64,000 nucleotides of DNA from Brasenia schreberi (GCA_036023115.1 JAYKKT010000055.1:11166501-11230500), one strand, 5' to 3'; shown: positions 49,281-61,150, counted from the stretch's first letter. The notes: generated by a model from the letters alone, not told the origin. Numbers and translations are program-made.

Positions 49281-49292
49281 ACCTCTACATTT

Positions 49293-49603
49293 CAATTATA
49301 GGAACTATTTCCGAAATTCGTTTATGTGAAAATTCTACTGGACCAATTTATCAAACCAAGCCATCCAACGGCTGTTATTATTCCATGGAAATTTAAACCA
49401 AAGCACGCACAATAACCAAAAAGATCAAACACCGAGAATTCCCATCTAGCAGATTCATAGACAAAAGGAGGGATGTAAAAACCGTGATCTATGGGTATAT
49501 CATATGTCTATTTCCCTTTTTCTATTTATACAAAACACAAAACACTTTAAGTATATGTAAATAACGTTATAAGTAAGAACAAACGGAACCAACAAGATAG
49601 CCG
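49293..49603. other. 3' flank of the NHL pseudogene
   Basis: AT-rich; probably the former 3' untranslated region. Nothing else recognised. Confidence 0.4.
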
Positions 49604-50071
49604 TTAAAAATGAAAGAGCTTGACGGAGTATTTGCAATCCTTGCTGACGACGTTCGAATTAGCGGCCATCTTGTCGACGGTGACGTCGCACCGGACCTTG
49701 ACGGTAATCCTACACGTCTTGACGGAGCCCATCTTGATCTTAACGGGGATGTCGAGAGCGATGAAGAGAGGAACGCGGCCGTCTTGTACCGCTTGGATCA
49801 ACGACTGTTGGACGGCGTTCGATAGGAGGACGTTAGATCCCGTTAAGACCGTAGTGAACACCGTCACGTTCTCTGGGCCCTGGTAGAACGCCGGGATCTG
49901 GCCGGAAACAAGCTGATGACCGGAATTCGAGATGGAGACACTGCTATCCTTCTCGTAGTAGATGCCGATCTTGCTATTAGGGTTGTTCGCCCGGATGCCT
50001 ACGTCGAACTCCGTAGAAACGATCAGCGTCTCGGAGACGTTGAATCCTTTGATGGAGAGGGAGGTGATGGA
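49604..50071 (-). pseudogene. NHL family (LEA_2 domain) gene, C-terminal part
   Basis: NDR1/HIN1-like proteins are membrane-anchored and often linked to pathogen responses. This part (155 residues and stop) continues straight from the N-terminal part at 59175-59492. It holds most of the LEA_2 domain: SIKGFNVSETLIV, NPNSKIGIYYEKDSSVSIS, IPAFYQGPENVTVF, VPLFIALDIPVKIKMGSVKT and VRCDVTVDKMAANS. GIYYE and PAFYQG are typical of the NHL6 branch. The frame is intact, but it has been cut off from its start by 9.1 kb of retrotransposon. The piece begins directly beyond the 5-bp target duplication at 50072-50076. Confidence 0.93.
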
Positions 50072-50435
50072 GTAGGTGTTGAACAGCTTCAACGTGCTTG
50101 TGCTTTTGTGACATTGAGATTGGTGTTTGTCGGCTTTGTGTACGCAGCGGATTTGAGTGATTGGGACACAGGGGCTTTCTCGGGATGAGATATGAGGTTT
50201 GTATATTGTTTGAGATCATTATTTTTCTATATATCTCGACCGCTACATTGCCGCCCGAATGTATTGAAAAATTTTCAGAGAGGGCCTTCGCATTTTGATT
50301 ATGGTCGAATGCGGGGGTAAGGAAGCTAGTCCTAGATAATAATAACATTCGTATTGGTTCTTGGAATATCTGAACATTATCCAGTAAGCTAATGGAGGTG
50401 GTAGATATTATGATTCGGAGAAAAATTCATATTCT

Positions 50436-51815
50436 ATGTTTACAAGAGACAAAATGGGTTGGAGAAAAAGCAAAGGAGATAGAGGAGACGGTTTTAAATT
50501 ATGGTACTCAGGTAAAGAAAAGGCTCGAAACAGAGTTGGTATTATCATAAATAAAGATTTCAAGGAGAGTGTAGTAGACATACAACGATATGGTGACCGA
50601 ATCATGACATTGAAATTAGTGTTAGGAGGAGAGGTTTTGAATATAGTTTATGCTTATGCACCCGAAGTAGGACTAAAAGATAGTATAAAGACATTTTTTT
50701 GGGAAGAGTTAGATAAGGTATTTCAAAAGATTCCACAAAGGGAGATGATTTGTTTAGGAGGAGATTTAAATGGACATGTCGGTAAAGAGGCATTAGGATA
50801 TCAAGGGATTCATGGAAACTTTGGTTTTGGGGATGTAAACGAGGAAGGTAGGGAGATTTTAAATTTTGCTATGGCATTTGATCTCTTTATAGTCAATACA
50901 ATCTTCAAAAAATGATATGAACATTTAATTACTTATAAGAGTGGCTTATCACAAATACAAATTGATTACTTTATTTGTAAAAAAAAAGATAGAGCGTGCT
51001 ATCAAGATTGTAAGGTAATTCCAGGAGAAAGCTTAACCACCGAACATCGACTTTTAGTTATGGATTTACAAATAAAAAAATGGACAAAGAAGAAAAGAGT
51101 GCATTGAGCTATTCGGACTAAATGGTGGAACCTCAAAAGCGAGAAAGAAGATATATTTAAATAGAAAGTCCTTCAAGGAGATGTTTGGAATTATGTTGGC
51201 ACACCCCGTGATATGTGGAACAATATGGCTATACATATTAAGAAAGTGGCAAAAGATGTGTTAGGAGTATCTAAGGGAGGTGTACCGGCACAAAAAGAAG
51301 CTTGGTGGTGGAGTGAAGTAGTGCAAAATAAAATCAAGGCAAAGAGGGCATGTTACAAATTACATTATACCAAGAAAACTAGTGAAACTTTAGAAGCTTA
51401 TAAGAAAGCAAAGAAGGAAGCAAAAAAGGCCGTTAATGAAGCAAAAGCTAAGATTTGAGAGGACTTATATAAAAAACTCAACTCAAAAGAGGGTGAAAGA
51501 GATATCTTTAGGATAGTCAGGGCTAGAGATAAGAAAACTAAATATCTTAATTATGTTAGATGCATAAAAGATGAGGAGGAAAAAATTCTAGTGATAAATT
51601 ATGATATAAGAAATAGATGGAAAAACTATTTTTATAATCTTTTTACTGAAAATAAAGATGTTAATATTAGTTTAGGAGATTTAGCCAAGTCAGAAAAGTA
51701 TATAAACTACAATTTCTACCGACGTATTCAAAAGAATGAAGTCAAAGAGACTCTTAAACATATGAAGGGTGGTAAATCGGTAGGACCAGATAATATTCCT
51801 ATAGAAGTTTGAAAA
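50436..51815 (+). pseudogene. RTE LINE endonuclease and linker, copy 2 (defective)
   Basis: The endonuclease frame includes GDRIMTLKLVLGGEVLNIVY and GGDLNGHVGKEALGYQGIHG, as in copy 1. In-frame stops occur at TGA 50913, TGA 51105 and TGA 51456; VGPDNIPIEV at the RT start is followed by TGA at 51810, where copy 1 has TAG. Confidence 0.88.
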
Positions 51816-52061
51816 ATACTAGGAGAAATAGGAATCACTTGGCTCACAAGACTATTTAATAAAATATGAAAAAACCAAAAGATGCCCGAGGAATGGAGAG
51901 CAAGTACACTTATACCCATATATAAGAACAAGGGAGACATTCAAAATTGTGCGAATTATCGAGGTATCAAGTTAATGAGTCATACTATGAAATTATGGGA
52001 AAGAATTATCGAATGTAGGTTAAGATAAGTATCAAGTACAACAAAGAACCAATTTGGATTC

Positions 52062-53198
52062 ATGCCAGGCAGATCTACTATTGAAGCGATTCACCTTTTG
52101 AGATGTCTTATGGAACATTTTAGAGCAAAAAAGAAAGACCTTCACATGATATTTATTGATCTAGAAAAAGCTTATGATAGGGTACCGAGGGAGGTTCTTT
52201 GGAGAACTTTGGAAAAAAGAGGTATCCCATTGGCATATATTAACCTTATAAGAGACATGTATGATGGTGCAAAAACATGTGTGAGGACTCATGAAGGAAC
52301 GACAGACTTCTTTGAAGTTAATATTGGGTTACATCAAGGATCAACTTTAAGTCCATACTTATTTATAATGGTGATGGATGAGTTAACAAAATATATTCAA
52401 GATGAAGTACCTTGGTGTATGTTATTTGCATATGACATTGTATTAGTGGAGGAGTCTAAGAAAAAAGTTAATAGAAAATTGGAACTATGGAGAGAAACAT
52501 TAGAAAGCAAAGGCCTCCGACTTAGTAGAACAAAGACAGAATATATGGAATGTAAGTTTGATCATTTGGTTACTTTAGAGGACATGAAAATTAAAATTGG
52601 CACACATTGCATTCCCCAAAAGGAAAGTTTTACATACCTAGGGTCAATTTTTCAAAGTGATGGAAGAATTGATGGAGATGTTACACATAGAATTAATGCT
52701 GGTTGGTTAAAATGGAGAGGAGCATCAGGTATTCTTTGTGATAAGAAGATACAATTAAAGTTAAAAGGTAAATATTATAGAGCAACAATTAGGCCTGCCA
52801 TGTTTTATGGTTCTGAGTGTTGGGCAGTTAATCATCAACATATACAAAAGATGTCTATGACAGAAATGAAGATGTTGAGATGGATGAGTGGTCATACAAG
52901 AAAAGACCGTATACATAATGAGGTTATTAGAAACAAATTAGGAGTGGTACCAATAGAGGATAAAATGAGAGAACATCGTTTAAGATGGTTTGAACATATA
53001 GAAAGAAGATCAAAAGAAGAACTTGTAAGAAGGTTAGAAAAACTAAATTTGGAAAGTATTAAAAGAGGTAGAGGACGACCACAAAAGTGTTGGAAAGAAA
53101 CAATAAAAAATGATCTAGCTTATTGGGAGTTAACTGATAACATGGCACACGATAGGGATCTGTGGAAACAAAGAATCCATATAGCTAACCCCATATAG
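52062..53198 (+). CDS. RTE LINE reverse transcriptase, 378-residue open frame (copy 2)
   Basis: An unbroken frame from [14 protein letters not shown] through [38 protein letters not shown], and the catalytic region [13 protein letters not shown], to the C-terminal [12 protein letters not shown] and [12 protein letters not shown] blocks. It is only the palm-to-C-terminal two thirds of RT, as the upstream part is closed by a TAA at 52026. FADD is replaced by FAYD, removing one of the two metal-binding aspartates, so activity is unlikely. Its length is probably luck of recent insertion, not selection. Confidence 0.85.
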   Translation: MPGRSTIEAIHLLRCLMEHFRAKKKDLHMIFIDLEKAYDRVPREVLWRTLEKRGIPLAYINLIRDMYDGAKTCVRTHEGTTDFFEVNIGLHQGSTLSPYLFIMVMDELTKYIQDEVPWCMLFAYDIVLVEESKKKVNRKLELWRETLESKGLRLSRTKTEYMECKFDHLVTLEDMKIKIGTHCIPQKESFTYLGSIFQSDGRIDGDVTHRINAGWLKWRGASGILCDKKIQLKLKGKYYRATIRPAMFYGSECWAVNHQHIQKMSMTEMKMLRWMSGHTRKDRIHNEVIRNKLGVVPIEDKMREHRLRWFEHIERRSKEELVRRLEKLNLESIKRGRGRPQKCWKETIKNDLAYWELTDNMAHDRDLWKQRIHIANPI

Positions 53199-53421
53199 TA
53201 TGGGAAAAGGCTTAGTTGTTGTTGTATCTCGACCGCTTCTCCTCATCTCATATGCTCCACCTGTGGCTTCCCTCGTCCGGAGCAAATCTCTGAAACATTA
53301 CCGGAAATCCTGGTAACGTTCATCCGTTACACCTTTGGCCCTATCCATTCAGGTAACGGACTGGATGGTCAATCCAACCGTTATTTGAGCCGAGAATAGC
53401 CACCTGTTCTTATTTTTAACG

Positions 53422-53432
53422 TCTCCCACTTT
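53422..53432 (-). promoter_or_regulatory. Polypurine tract of copia element 2
   Basis: AAAGTGGGAGA on the minus strand sits directly before the 3' LTR, the primer position for plus-strand DNA synthesis. Element 1 carries aagtgggaga at the same place. Confidence 0.88.
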
Positions 53433-53588
53433 GTCATTCGAGCCAAGTGTATCGACATACTGGTTTTCCTCCCACTTTTCAGGGTTTTCCCTCGTTATGT
53501 CGTTTCCTGATCGTAATCAGAACCTGTTGTGTGGTTATTTTCCTCCACAACAATTTGTCCGTTGTATGGTTATTTACCTATACAACAA

Positions 53589-56500
53589 TCAAACATACCT
53601 CAAACCTATATTAGTAATATGTTTTGAGAAGAGATCCTTTGTTATGCCTTTTGTTAAGGGGTCTGGCAACATATCTTTTGTTGGCATGTATGAGATGGAT
53701 ATTTCCTTTCTAATAACCATATCATGAACATAGTGGTATTTCACCATTATATGCTTGCTTTTGGAGCAATCAGCTCCACTCTTGATAAGATTAATTGTTG
53801 CATTGTTATCACAATAGATAACTACTGGCTCGTCTATTATTTCTAACTTCAATTTTCGTATTAAGCGTCTTATCCAAACAATACTCGTTGCAGCCATACA
53901 GCAAGCTATACACTCAGCTTCTTGTGTGTATGCTATGCTACACAGCCCTGTTTCTTACATACCCAAGAAACAATACCACCTCCAAATAAGAATATTTGTC
54001 CTGAGGTTGATTTGCTATCATCTTTGCTCAAAGCAAAGTCAGCATCTGAGTATCCTACCACTTTTAGTTCATCTGCTTGAAAACATAGTTTCAAGTTCTT
54101 TGTTCCTTTCAGATATCTTAAAATCCTTTTTACAGCTACCTAGTGCTGCCAACTAGGATTACTTTGATATCTACTTACAAGACCCATAGCAAAGCTAATA
54201 TTTGGTCTTGTACACAACATAACATACATGAAGCTACCAACAGCTTGTGCATAAGGAACATTAGGCTTATCGTCTCCTTCACCGGGACAATCAGCCTTAC
54301 TGAATTTGATCCCTTTTGCAACAGGTGTATTTGTAGACTTGCATTCACCCATTTTAAACTTCTTGATGATATAGTCAATATATATCTCCTAACTCAGGCA
54401 TAAGAGTCTAGATTCTCTATCTCGAGAGATCTTTACTCCCATGATATAGGATGCTTCTCCCATATCCTTCATTTCGAACTTGGAATTCAACCATGACTTA
54501 GTTTTGATAATCATCTCATTGTCGTTTCCAGTCAACAATATGTCATCTACATACAATGACAAGATGACAAAGTGGCTCCCACTGTTCCAAACATATACAC
54601 AGTGATAAGGTTTGTTAGCCACAAAAGTACTATGATGGCATTTTGAAAAGTTAAATACCATTGGCCAGGTGACTGTTTAAGGCCATATAGGAATTTTTTC
54701 AACCTATATACTTTATCTTCCTGGCCTTCAACTACAAATCCTTCGGGTTGCTGCATGTATATGATTTCTTCTAAATCCCCATTTAGAAAAGTTGTCTTTA
54801 CATCTAACTGATGTAAATCCAAATCATAGATATTGTCAGGATTATTCGTATGGATGCAAATTTCGCAACTGGGGAATATGTCTCAACATAATCTATCCCC
54901 TCTTTTTATGAAAAACCCTTTGCAACCAACCTCGCTTTAAACTTGTTGATTGTACCATCGACCTTGTATTTCTTTTTTAGAACTCATTTACAGCCTATAT
55001 CTTTTCTTCCTTTTGGCAAATCAGTCAATTTCCAAACTTGGTTTTCCTCAATGGATTCAACTTCCTCATCCATGGCTTTCTCCCAATCTGTTGCTTCTAA
55101 TGAGTTCATTGCTTGCTGATAAGTCAAGTTATCAGTCAACTCATCTAAATCTACCGAATTACACGCTTCTTCTACAAGATAAGTGTGATAGTCTTTTAAG
55201 TAGGACGGAGTGGCTCTTGGCCTCTTATGTCCACTTAAGGTATCGGTAGTTTTAGGAAGATCTTCAATGGACTCAAAAGATTGATCTAAGTCTATCAAAT
55301 CATCAACACATTCATTATCGTTCTCTAGGATGTCATTTTTAGTATCTTCTAAGAATTCAACATCTCTGCTTTCAATGAATCCATGGTCCTTATGATAAAA
55401 CTAATATCCTTTTGAACCTTTTGGATATCCAGTAAATATACATCTCAAGGACCTACTGTCTAGCTTATCTCTAGACTGATCAAGGATCTTGACATGTGCA
55501 ATAGATCCCCACCTCTTGAGATGACCTAGGTTGGGTTTTCTTCCAAACTACATCTCATATGGTGTAGTGAATACAACCTTACACAGTACTCTATTGAGTA
55601 TGTAAACAGTTGTACTTATTGCTTCTCCCTAAAATACCCTTAGAAGAGAGACATCAATTAACATTAACCTTATCATATTCAGCAAGGTTCTATTGTATCT
55701 TTTAGGTACACCATTTTGCTGAGGTGTCCTAGGCATGGTATTCTGTTTAGTAATACAAAAGTCTTTGTAAAATTTCAAGAATTTTGTCGAAGTATATTCA
55801 CCTCCTCTATATGATCTTAAGACTTTGATCGAATGCCCCAATTGATTTTTCACTTCTTGCTTATATTCTTTAAAAGCATCAAGTGCCTCAGATTTATGTG
55901 CCAAAAGATATAAATACATATATTTAGAGTAATCATTGATAAAGGTTATAAAATAACCCTTTTTCCGATGTGTCTTTACTTTAAAAGGTGCACATAAATC
56001 TGTGTGAATAACTTTCAACACGGTTGTTGCCCTAGTTGTTTCTTTGGAAAAAACTTTCCTTGTCATTTTTCCTTATATACAAGCTTCACACTTGTTGAAA
56101 GTATGTTTCTTAAATCTAGGCAATAAGTCAAAGTTGGATAATTTCCTAAACTTTTTCAGACTTATATGGCGTTTATGCCACATATTCACATCAATAGTTA
56201 AGGCACTCTCAATATAAGCAAAAGATGTACTATTTTCATTATCACTTAATTTGAATAGTCCTTGTTCTATATCAAATTCCCCAGAGAATAAAATTCTCTC
56301 ATACTTACCCACAGTCACCTTGTTAGGAATAAACCTAATATCAAAACCTTTCTTTACTAAGGCAGGGACCGAGACCAGATTGCGTCTTATTGATGGCACA
56401 ATTAACACATCATTTAATACAATTGGTTTGCCTTGTACATGTATCCTGAAGGACCAAGAACATCTGAGAAAGTACTATTTCCCATAAAAACTAGATGTTC

Positions 56501-57476
56501 CCTAGGTTGATATTCTTTCAGATCCATTGTCCCTTCCTTGATCTTCGAGATGTGTTGTGTAGCTCCTGAATCTATCTACCAACCTTTCACTAGGTTGTCC
56601 AAATACAAGCATTTTGAAATCATTCAAATTATGTCCTACTTCTCTGACTATCTGCACTATGGATTGTTTCCTCCACCTTTCTTGTTGTGGCAGTCCCTTT
56701 TGTAGTATCCCATCTTTCTATAATTGAAACACTTGATCCGAGAAGCGGCTTCCTACGATTTCTTAAAATATTGACTATCTTTCTTGTTATTCTTGCCAAA
56801 CCTTTTATTTGGTTTCTTCTTCTGGTTGGATTCGGAGCTAGACGCTAACTCATCATGAACTACTAGCAATTTTTTTTCTTGTTTTTGAGCATGTGCTCTT
56901 GCTCTATTACTAGTTTAAGGGGTAACTCAGAAAGGTTAATCTCAGGCCCTAATCTCAAGGCAGTGGTGACCATGTTCCATAACGAGGGTAGACTGTTCAA
57001 TATCGTTGATATCTGCATCGGTTTAGGGATGACTGATTTTGCTACAGCTAAGTCTCTAGCCATTACCAGCATGTGATTTACATTCTCAACTACATTGTCT
57101 TCTTCCTTCATTTTGAAGGAGTTATACTTTTGTAGTAACAACTACACATGCAGTTTTGCAGTTGTATTATATTTAGCTGTTAATGAGTCAAACAGCTCTT
57201 TTGCGGTCTCATATTATTCAAAGACCCTGATCAAGTCATCCTCTATATAAGTCAACATAATCGTCCTTGCTATGGTATCATCTTTTAGAAATATTTTAAC
57301 ATTTCTAATTATTGCTCATTTGCATCTAGGGGTGGCGGACGCATGATTTCCTTTAGTACATACTCAACACCTTCTAGTGTTAGAGCTGAAGGGATTCTTC
57401 TCTTCTATGTTTGGAAGTTGAGACCGTTTAGTTTTTCAGTCTTTGCCAATTTCGATACACATATCCTAGAACTCAT
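53589..57476 (-). pseudogene. copia gag-pol polyprotein, decayed (element 2)
   Basis: From 57476 downward: gag (MSSRICVSKLAKTEKLNG), a nucleocapsid/protease region with a damaged DSGA near 56575, pre-integrase (MWHKRHISLKKFRKL, 56180), integrase core (LRSYRGGEYTSTKFLKFY, where Asp of RSDRGGEY is now Tyr, 55800), RT (LHQLDVKTTFLNGDLEEIIY, YGLKQSP, LSLYVDDILLTGND at 54550), and RNase H with LPDPLTKG near 53665. There are about ten stops and shifts. The RT motif YVDD itself is intact. Confidence 0.92.
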
Positions 57477-58728
57477 TTTATGTGTTTGGCAAAAGTAACA
57501 ATTAAGCGGTATAAAAATGAAACCAACATAAAAACACAAGCATACATAGCAAGAATCATGTTAGTATGATGCATGATATCAAGCAAATAAGCTAATAATA
57601 ATTTCATGATCTTTTTTGTGAGAAATTTGAAATTTTTCCCAAAGAGTTTCTGCCTCTGTACCCTGAAAATAATACCAAGGTCAAAACAGTAATTTTATCT
57701 ATTTATCCTTTTTTGTAATTTTGAAAAAACCTGAGGACAAACTCATAAAATTACTCTTTGGTATTTCTGTAAAATTCGCAACTGATCGGGGCTAAAATTA
57801 TAATTTTAACCCTCAGGGTGAATCTGTAATTTTTTAAAAGTATAGAGGTAAATTTGTCTTTTGACTAGATGGCAGAACTGAAATTACTCAAACCGAGAAG
57901 GGTAAAACTGTAAAGTAACAGCTCAATATTTGGTAATTTTCACAAACAGCCAGAGGGTAAAATAGGCCTTTTGCTCAATAAGGGTAAAATAGTCTTTTTA
58001 CTTGAAGATATCTGGACAAAACGGTAATTTTGCCGAGTAACAACAGTGTAATACCTGAAAACCGGTCGGGCAAAATAGTGTTTTTAGTTTGTTCCTCGAG
58101 ACGGTTTCTAGCAATCACTAGCGATTTTCAGGAAATCACAAGCGGTTTTGGAAAATCGCTGGTTTTCTCGACCACGGTTTTTCAAAACCGTGATTTTCAA
58201 TTTTTATTTTTATTTTATTTTATTTTTTTTACAGATACAAAAAACGCATTACAGAATATAGAAGAGAGAAAAAAAGAGGGAAAAACGCGGGAGGAGAGAG
58301 GAAGAAAGAGCAGGGGAGAGGGAGGTTATCCGACCAGCAGCGGCGTCCCCAGCGTTTCCCGCTGCCATGCCTTTCTAGGAGAGGGAGGTTGTCCGGCCGG
58401 TGGCAGTGTCTGATCGACTGCAGCATTACAGGCTTTTCCTGGCTGCCGCGCCTTCTGTTCTATGGCGTCCGATCCGCTACGACGTTCGATCGGCTTTTCC
58501 CGGCTGCCGCGCCTTATTTTTCGACCTCTAGTTTTTGGCCTCTGGCCTGTTCAGCTTCTGGCCTTTTGACATCTGGTCTGTTGGCTTCTGGCTTTTTATT
58601 GCTGCTTGTCTGTTTTGCCTTTGTCGACCGCCTCTGCTTTCTTTGATTTTTTTCCCTTTCCTGTTTTTCCTTTTTTTTTCTCCTCCTTTTTTTCCTCTTC
58701 GCATACCATTTTTTTTACAGGGTTTTTA

Positions 58729-58741
58729 GGCTATGATACCA
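58729..58741 (-). promoter_or_regulatory. Primer-binding site of copia element 2
   Basis: tggtatcatagcc on the minus strand matches the initiator tRNA-Met site tggtatcagagcc except at one base, two bases inside the 5' LTR. Confidence 0.9.
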
Positions 58742-58742
58742 G

Positions 58743-59174
58743 TGTTGAATCTACCTCTGTTGGTGATGGGCGGATTCTGGCGTTTCCAGCGAAAAACAAC
58801 TTCAACCTGCTTTTGTGACGTTGAGATTGGTGTTTGTCGGCTTTCTCTATGCAGCGGATTTGAGTGATTGGGTGCGAGGTTCTCACACAGGGGCTTTCCC
58901 GGGATGAGATATCAGGTTTGTATATTGTTTGAGATCAGTATTTTTCTATATATCTCGACCTGTAATGACTGCCTTTTATAGGCAAGTCACTCCCCCTCAT
59001 CTCGGATGCTCCACCTGTAGCTTCTTCGTCCGGAACAAATCTCGGAGACATTACCGGAAATCCCATTAACGTTCATCCTTTGCACCTTTGACCCAATCCA
59101 TTAAGGTAATGGACTGGATGGCCAGTCCGACCGTTACCTGAGCCAAGAATGGCCACCTGTTCTTATCTCTAACA
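58743..59174 (-). repeat. 5' LTR of copia element 2
   Basis: 432 bp, beginning TGTTAGAGATAAGAACAGG and ending TTCAACA on the minus strand. It begins immediately after the NHL codons for APSY. It retains a TATA box at 58972-58982. Confidence 0.92.
58972..58982 (-). promoter_or_regulatory. TATA box of copia 5' LTR
   Basis: CCTATAAAAGG on the minus strand, within the LTR, in the position expected of the retrotransposon promoter. It is absent from the 3' LTR. Transcripts from it would run away from the NHL N-terminal part and through the element. Confidence 0.7.
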
Positions 59175-59492
59175 GTAGGAGGGAGCTTTGGGCCGAAAAA
59201 TGATGTAGATAGTGTCGGCTTCTACCAAGATGGCGAGGGCGAGGACAAAAATGGAGAAGATAAGCCAACAGAAGGAGCAGCGTCGTCGGGGACGCGAAAG
59301 CACCTTGTAACGTCGATCATTTCCTGGCGGAGGATATTTGTAGATCGTATCCTTCGGCACCTGGATCACGTAGCTTGAAGGCGGAGGTTGTCGGGGATCC
59401 GGGTGCTCTACGGATTCCAGCAGCTCCACTTTCGAACCGGATTTCGGCTACACAATAGACTCGGGGGCGAATGGATGAACTCACTCCGCCAT
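59175..59492 (-). pseudogene. NHL family (LEA_2) gene, N-terminal part with two nonsense codons
   Basis: From the ATG at 59492: MAE, stop (TGA), VHPFAPESIV, stop (TAG), PKSGSKVELLES, then the family signature SYVIQVPKDTIYKYPPP, a basic cluster (RRYKVLSRPRRRC), a membrane span of about 20 residues (FCWLIFSIFVLALAILV), and IIFRPKAPSY, where the copia element enters. NHL relatives start MADRVHP, so the first stop fits CGA to TGA. With the part at 49604-50071 the gene would have been 261 codons, the usual NHL length, without introns. The stops could be older or younger than the insertion. Confidence 0.92.
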
Positions 59493-61036
59493 TGAAGAAA
59501 TGGTATCCAGAAAAACAAAAATCTTCCATTACTAGATTTCTTCCTCTTCTTCTTTTCTCTACTAAGAGAATTGATTTTGGAGAGATGAAGCCGCTTGGAT
59601 TTAGGGTTCTTTATACGTACATACACAGAGAGAGAGACCGCGTTCGACGAGAGTGCTGGCGTGCCGGGACTAAAAATATATTCTGGTTATACACCTAAAC
59701 AATTGTTTAAATGCTAATATCGGATTTGCAAGTTGATACCGGTACTCGTTTAATTATAGGAACTTGAAAACGGGAAAGAGCTTATTGAATCGGATAGCAG
59801 ATCCAATATATACATACCCAAGAGAGCTTTAGATTTTCTTTGGCATAAATATGAATACAGTGCGTAGAAATGCTAGGGTTCTTCTAGATGACATATTCCT
59901 CCATCTCACCATTTGATTACGAGAAATGAAAATAAAAAATTAGTTTTTGTTTTTCAATAACAATAGTTAAAACAATATATATGTCACTTTTTGATTTAGT
60001 CAAATGATATATGCCTTTCATGACAGATGGATCTAGAGATGGGAGTATAGGGGTAATTTGGATCTTTATGTTGGAATCAAGTTAAAGGACAACCTAATGT
60101 GTGAGACCATCTAAGCTATAAAAACTTCGTGAACCCAACCGTCAGAAAGCCCACAAGGAGGATCCCACCTAATCCGGTTTGAGCTGGGTCAGCCTACCTT
60201 TGGAGGTAAAACTCATTCAAAACTAGTTTTCTCCGTCTCCACAAGATTTTTGCAAAAAAAAAAAAAAAAAACTGGACTTGAACTTGAGACCTTGCTATAT
60301 TTTGTTTGATGGGAACAAAATCATATTATTGTTTTTTCGTTAGAATTTTATGCTTGACCGTGTTTCAGAAAGCAAGTGATTTCAGTTAGAGACTTGAATT
60401 TTGTCTGTTTGGTTTGTATTTGGGACTTCAACGAAGCAAGTTGTTTGAGTAAGAGCCTTGTACACGAACATGAGAAAAAAGTGTGCATCTTTTGTGCCTA
60501 CTTAAAATAACATGGTACAAAGTGGCTTGTTTTTGGATTGTAATTTTGACATTAATACGAAATGGCACGACACTAAACGTGAGCGAAAGCACGAACTTGA
60601 TGCTAGTAGCCGACATAAGACAGAATGATTGTGTTGTATTCGGCTGACCTGTTTCTGACACTAATACAAAGTAACACAATCACTTGGACACATGCGGATC
60701 GCACGTTAGAAATGAACCCGATCGGTTTGGTTCCACCAACCTCGAACCTCAGGTTTAGATTCGTCCAACGAAGTTCAACCAAGGATAGTTGCGTCATTCA
60801 AGTAAGAAGCAATACTTAAATTTCAGGGTAGGCCATGACTTGCCCTTGAGGCGACGGAGTAAAACGTTCAAGTTTCTTGTTGGGGGCGCATGCGTGTTTA
60901 ATAATTAAATGGCAGAAGATCTCGCGTGAGTCCCTTATTTCTCTTTATATTCAGAAAACACACAAGTTTGACATAGTATTTGTATTGTTCTGAGGTTATT
61001 AAAAACATTTCACCGCTGTTCAACGGATGAGAAAGA
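59493..61036. other. NHL upstream flank and intergenic DNA
   Basis: 59493-59700 probably contained the NHL promoter and leader (TTTATAC-like words and a GA-rich tract near 59625). Beyond it no gene is recognised. A 19-base A run lies at about 60252-60270. Confidence 0.4.
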
Positions 61037-61150
61037 TGAACAACGAGTTAGCTCACCTGTCAAGGGTGTTGATTACAAGTCGAAGGTCATAAGCTCGATA
61101 CCCAGGGCACATGTTTAGCCTCGGCCTCCCATTGTAAAAAAAGAAGAAGG
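61037..61150 (+). mobile_element. Possible tRNA-derived SINE
   Basis: A box A-like gttagctcacctgtcaagg at 61046, box B-like agctcgatacc at 61090, ggcctccc, then an A-rich tail aaaaaaagaagaagg. Resembles 48950-49060. No target duplication seen. Confidence 0.45.

Larger units (their letters stand above)
50245..53224 (+). mobile_element. RTE-clade LINE, copy 2, nested in copia LTR
   Basis: 2980 bp flanked by 13-bp direct copies tatctcgaccgct (50232-50244 and 53225-53237). It starts at the point matching 27068 of copy 1, exactly at the second 5' monomer, and ends ggcttagttgttgttg. Sequence is nearly identical to copy 1 throughout. Orientation is opposite to the host copia element and NHL gene. 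Confidence 0.94.
50077..53421 (-). repeat. 3' LTR of copia element 2, split by a LINE
   Basis: The two LTR pieces are 50077-50244 and 53238-53421. Compared with the 5' LTR it lacks about 45 bp next to its end (after 50083) and about 30 bp around the TATA box. Its first base pair is mutated (CG instead of TG at 53421-53420). Confidence 0.9.
50077..59174 (-). mobile_element. Ty1/copia retrotransposon inside NHL gene, with nested LINE
   Basis: 9098 bp including a 2980-bp LINE; about 6.1 kb without it. It lies between perfect 5-bp copies gtagg (50072-50076 and 59175-59179). LTRs are at 58743-59174 (5') and 50077-53421 (3', interrupted). A tRNA-Met primer site (58729-58741), a long leader of about 1.25 kb, gag-pol (57476 down to 53589) and a purine tract (53422-53432) are in the expected order on the minus strand, the same orientation as the NHL gene. 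The LTRs differ by substitutions and two deletions in the 3' copy. Stops in pol make it inactive. Confidence 0.95.

Noticed and set aside
49610..50188. Plus-strand frames of 71-90 codons
   Set aside because: Antisense shadows of the NHL C-terminal part.
58030..58818. 127-, 85- and 70-codon plus-strand frames
   Set aside because: They lie in the untranslated leader and LTR of copia element 2 and consist of low-complexity serine, phenylalanine and arginine-rich text.
60240..60300. A-run followed by a tRNA-like cttgaacttgagacc
   Set aside because: No box A at the right distance and no target duplication; insufficient for a SINE call.
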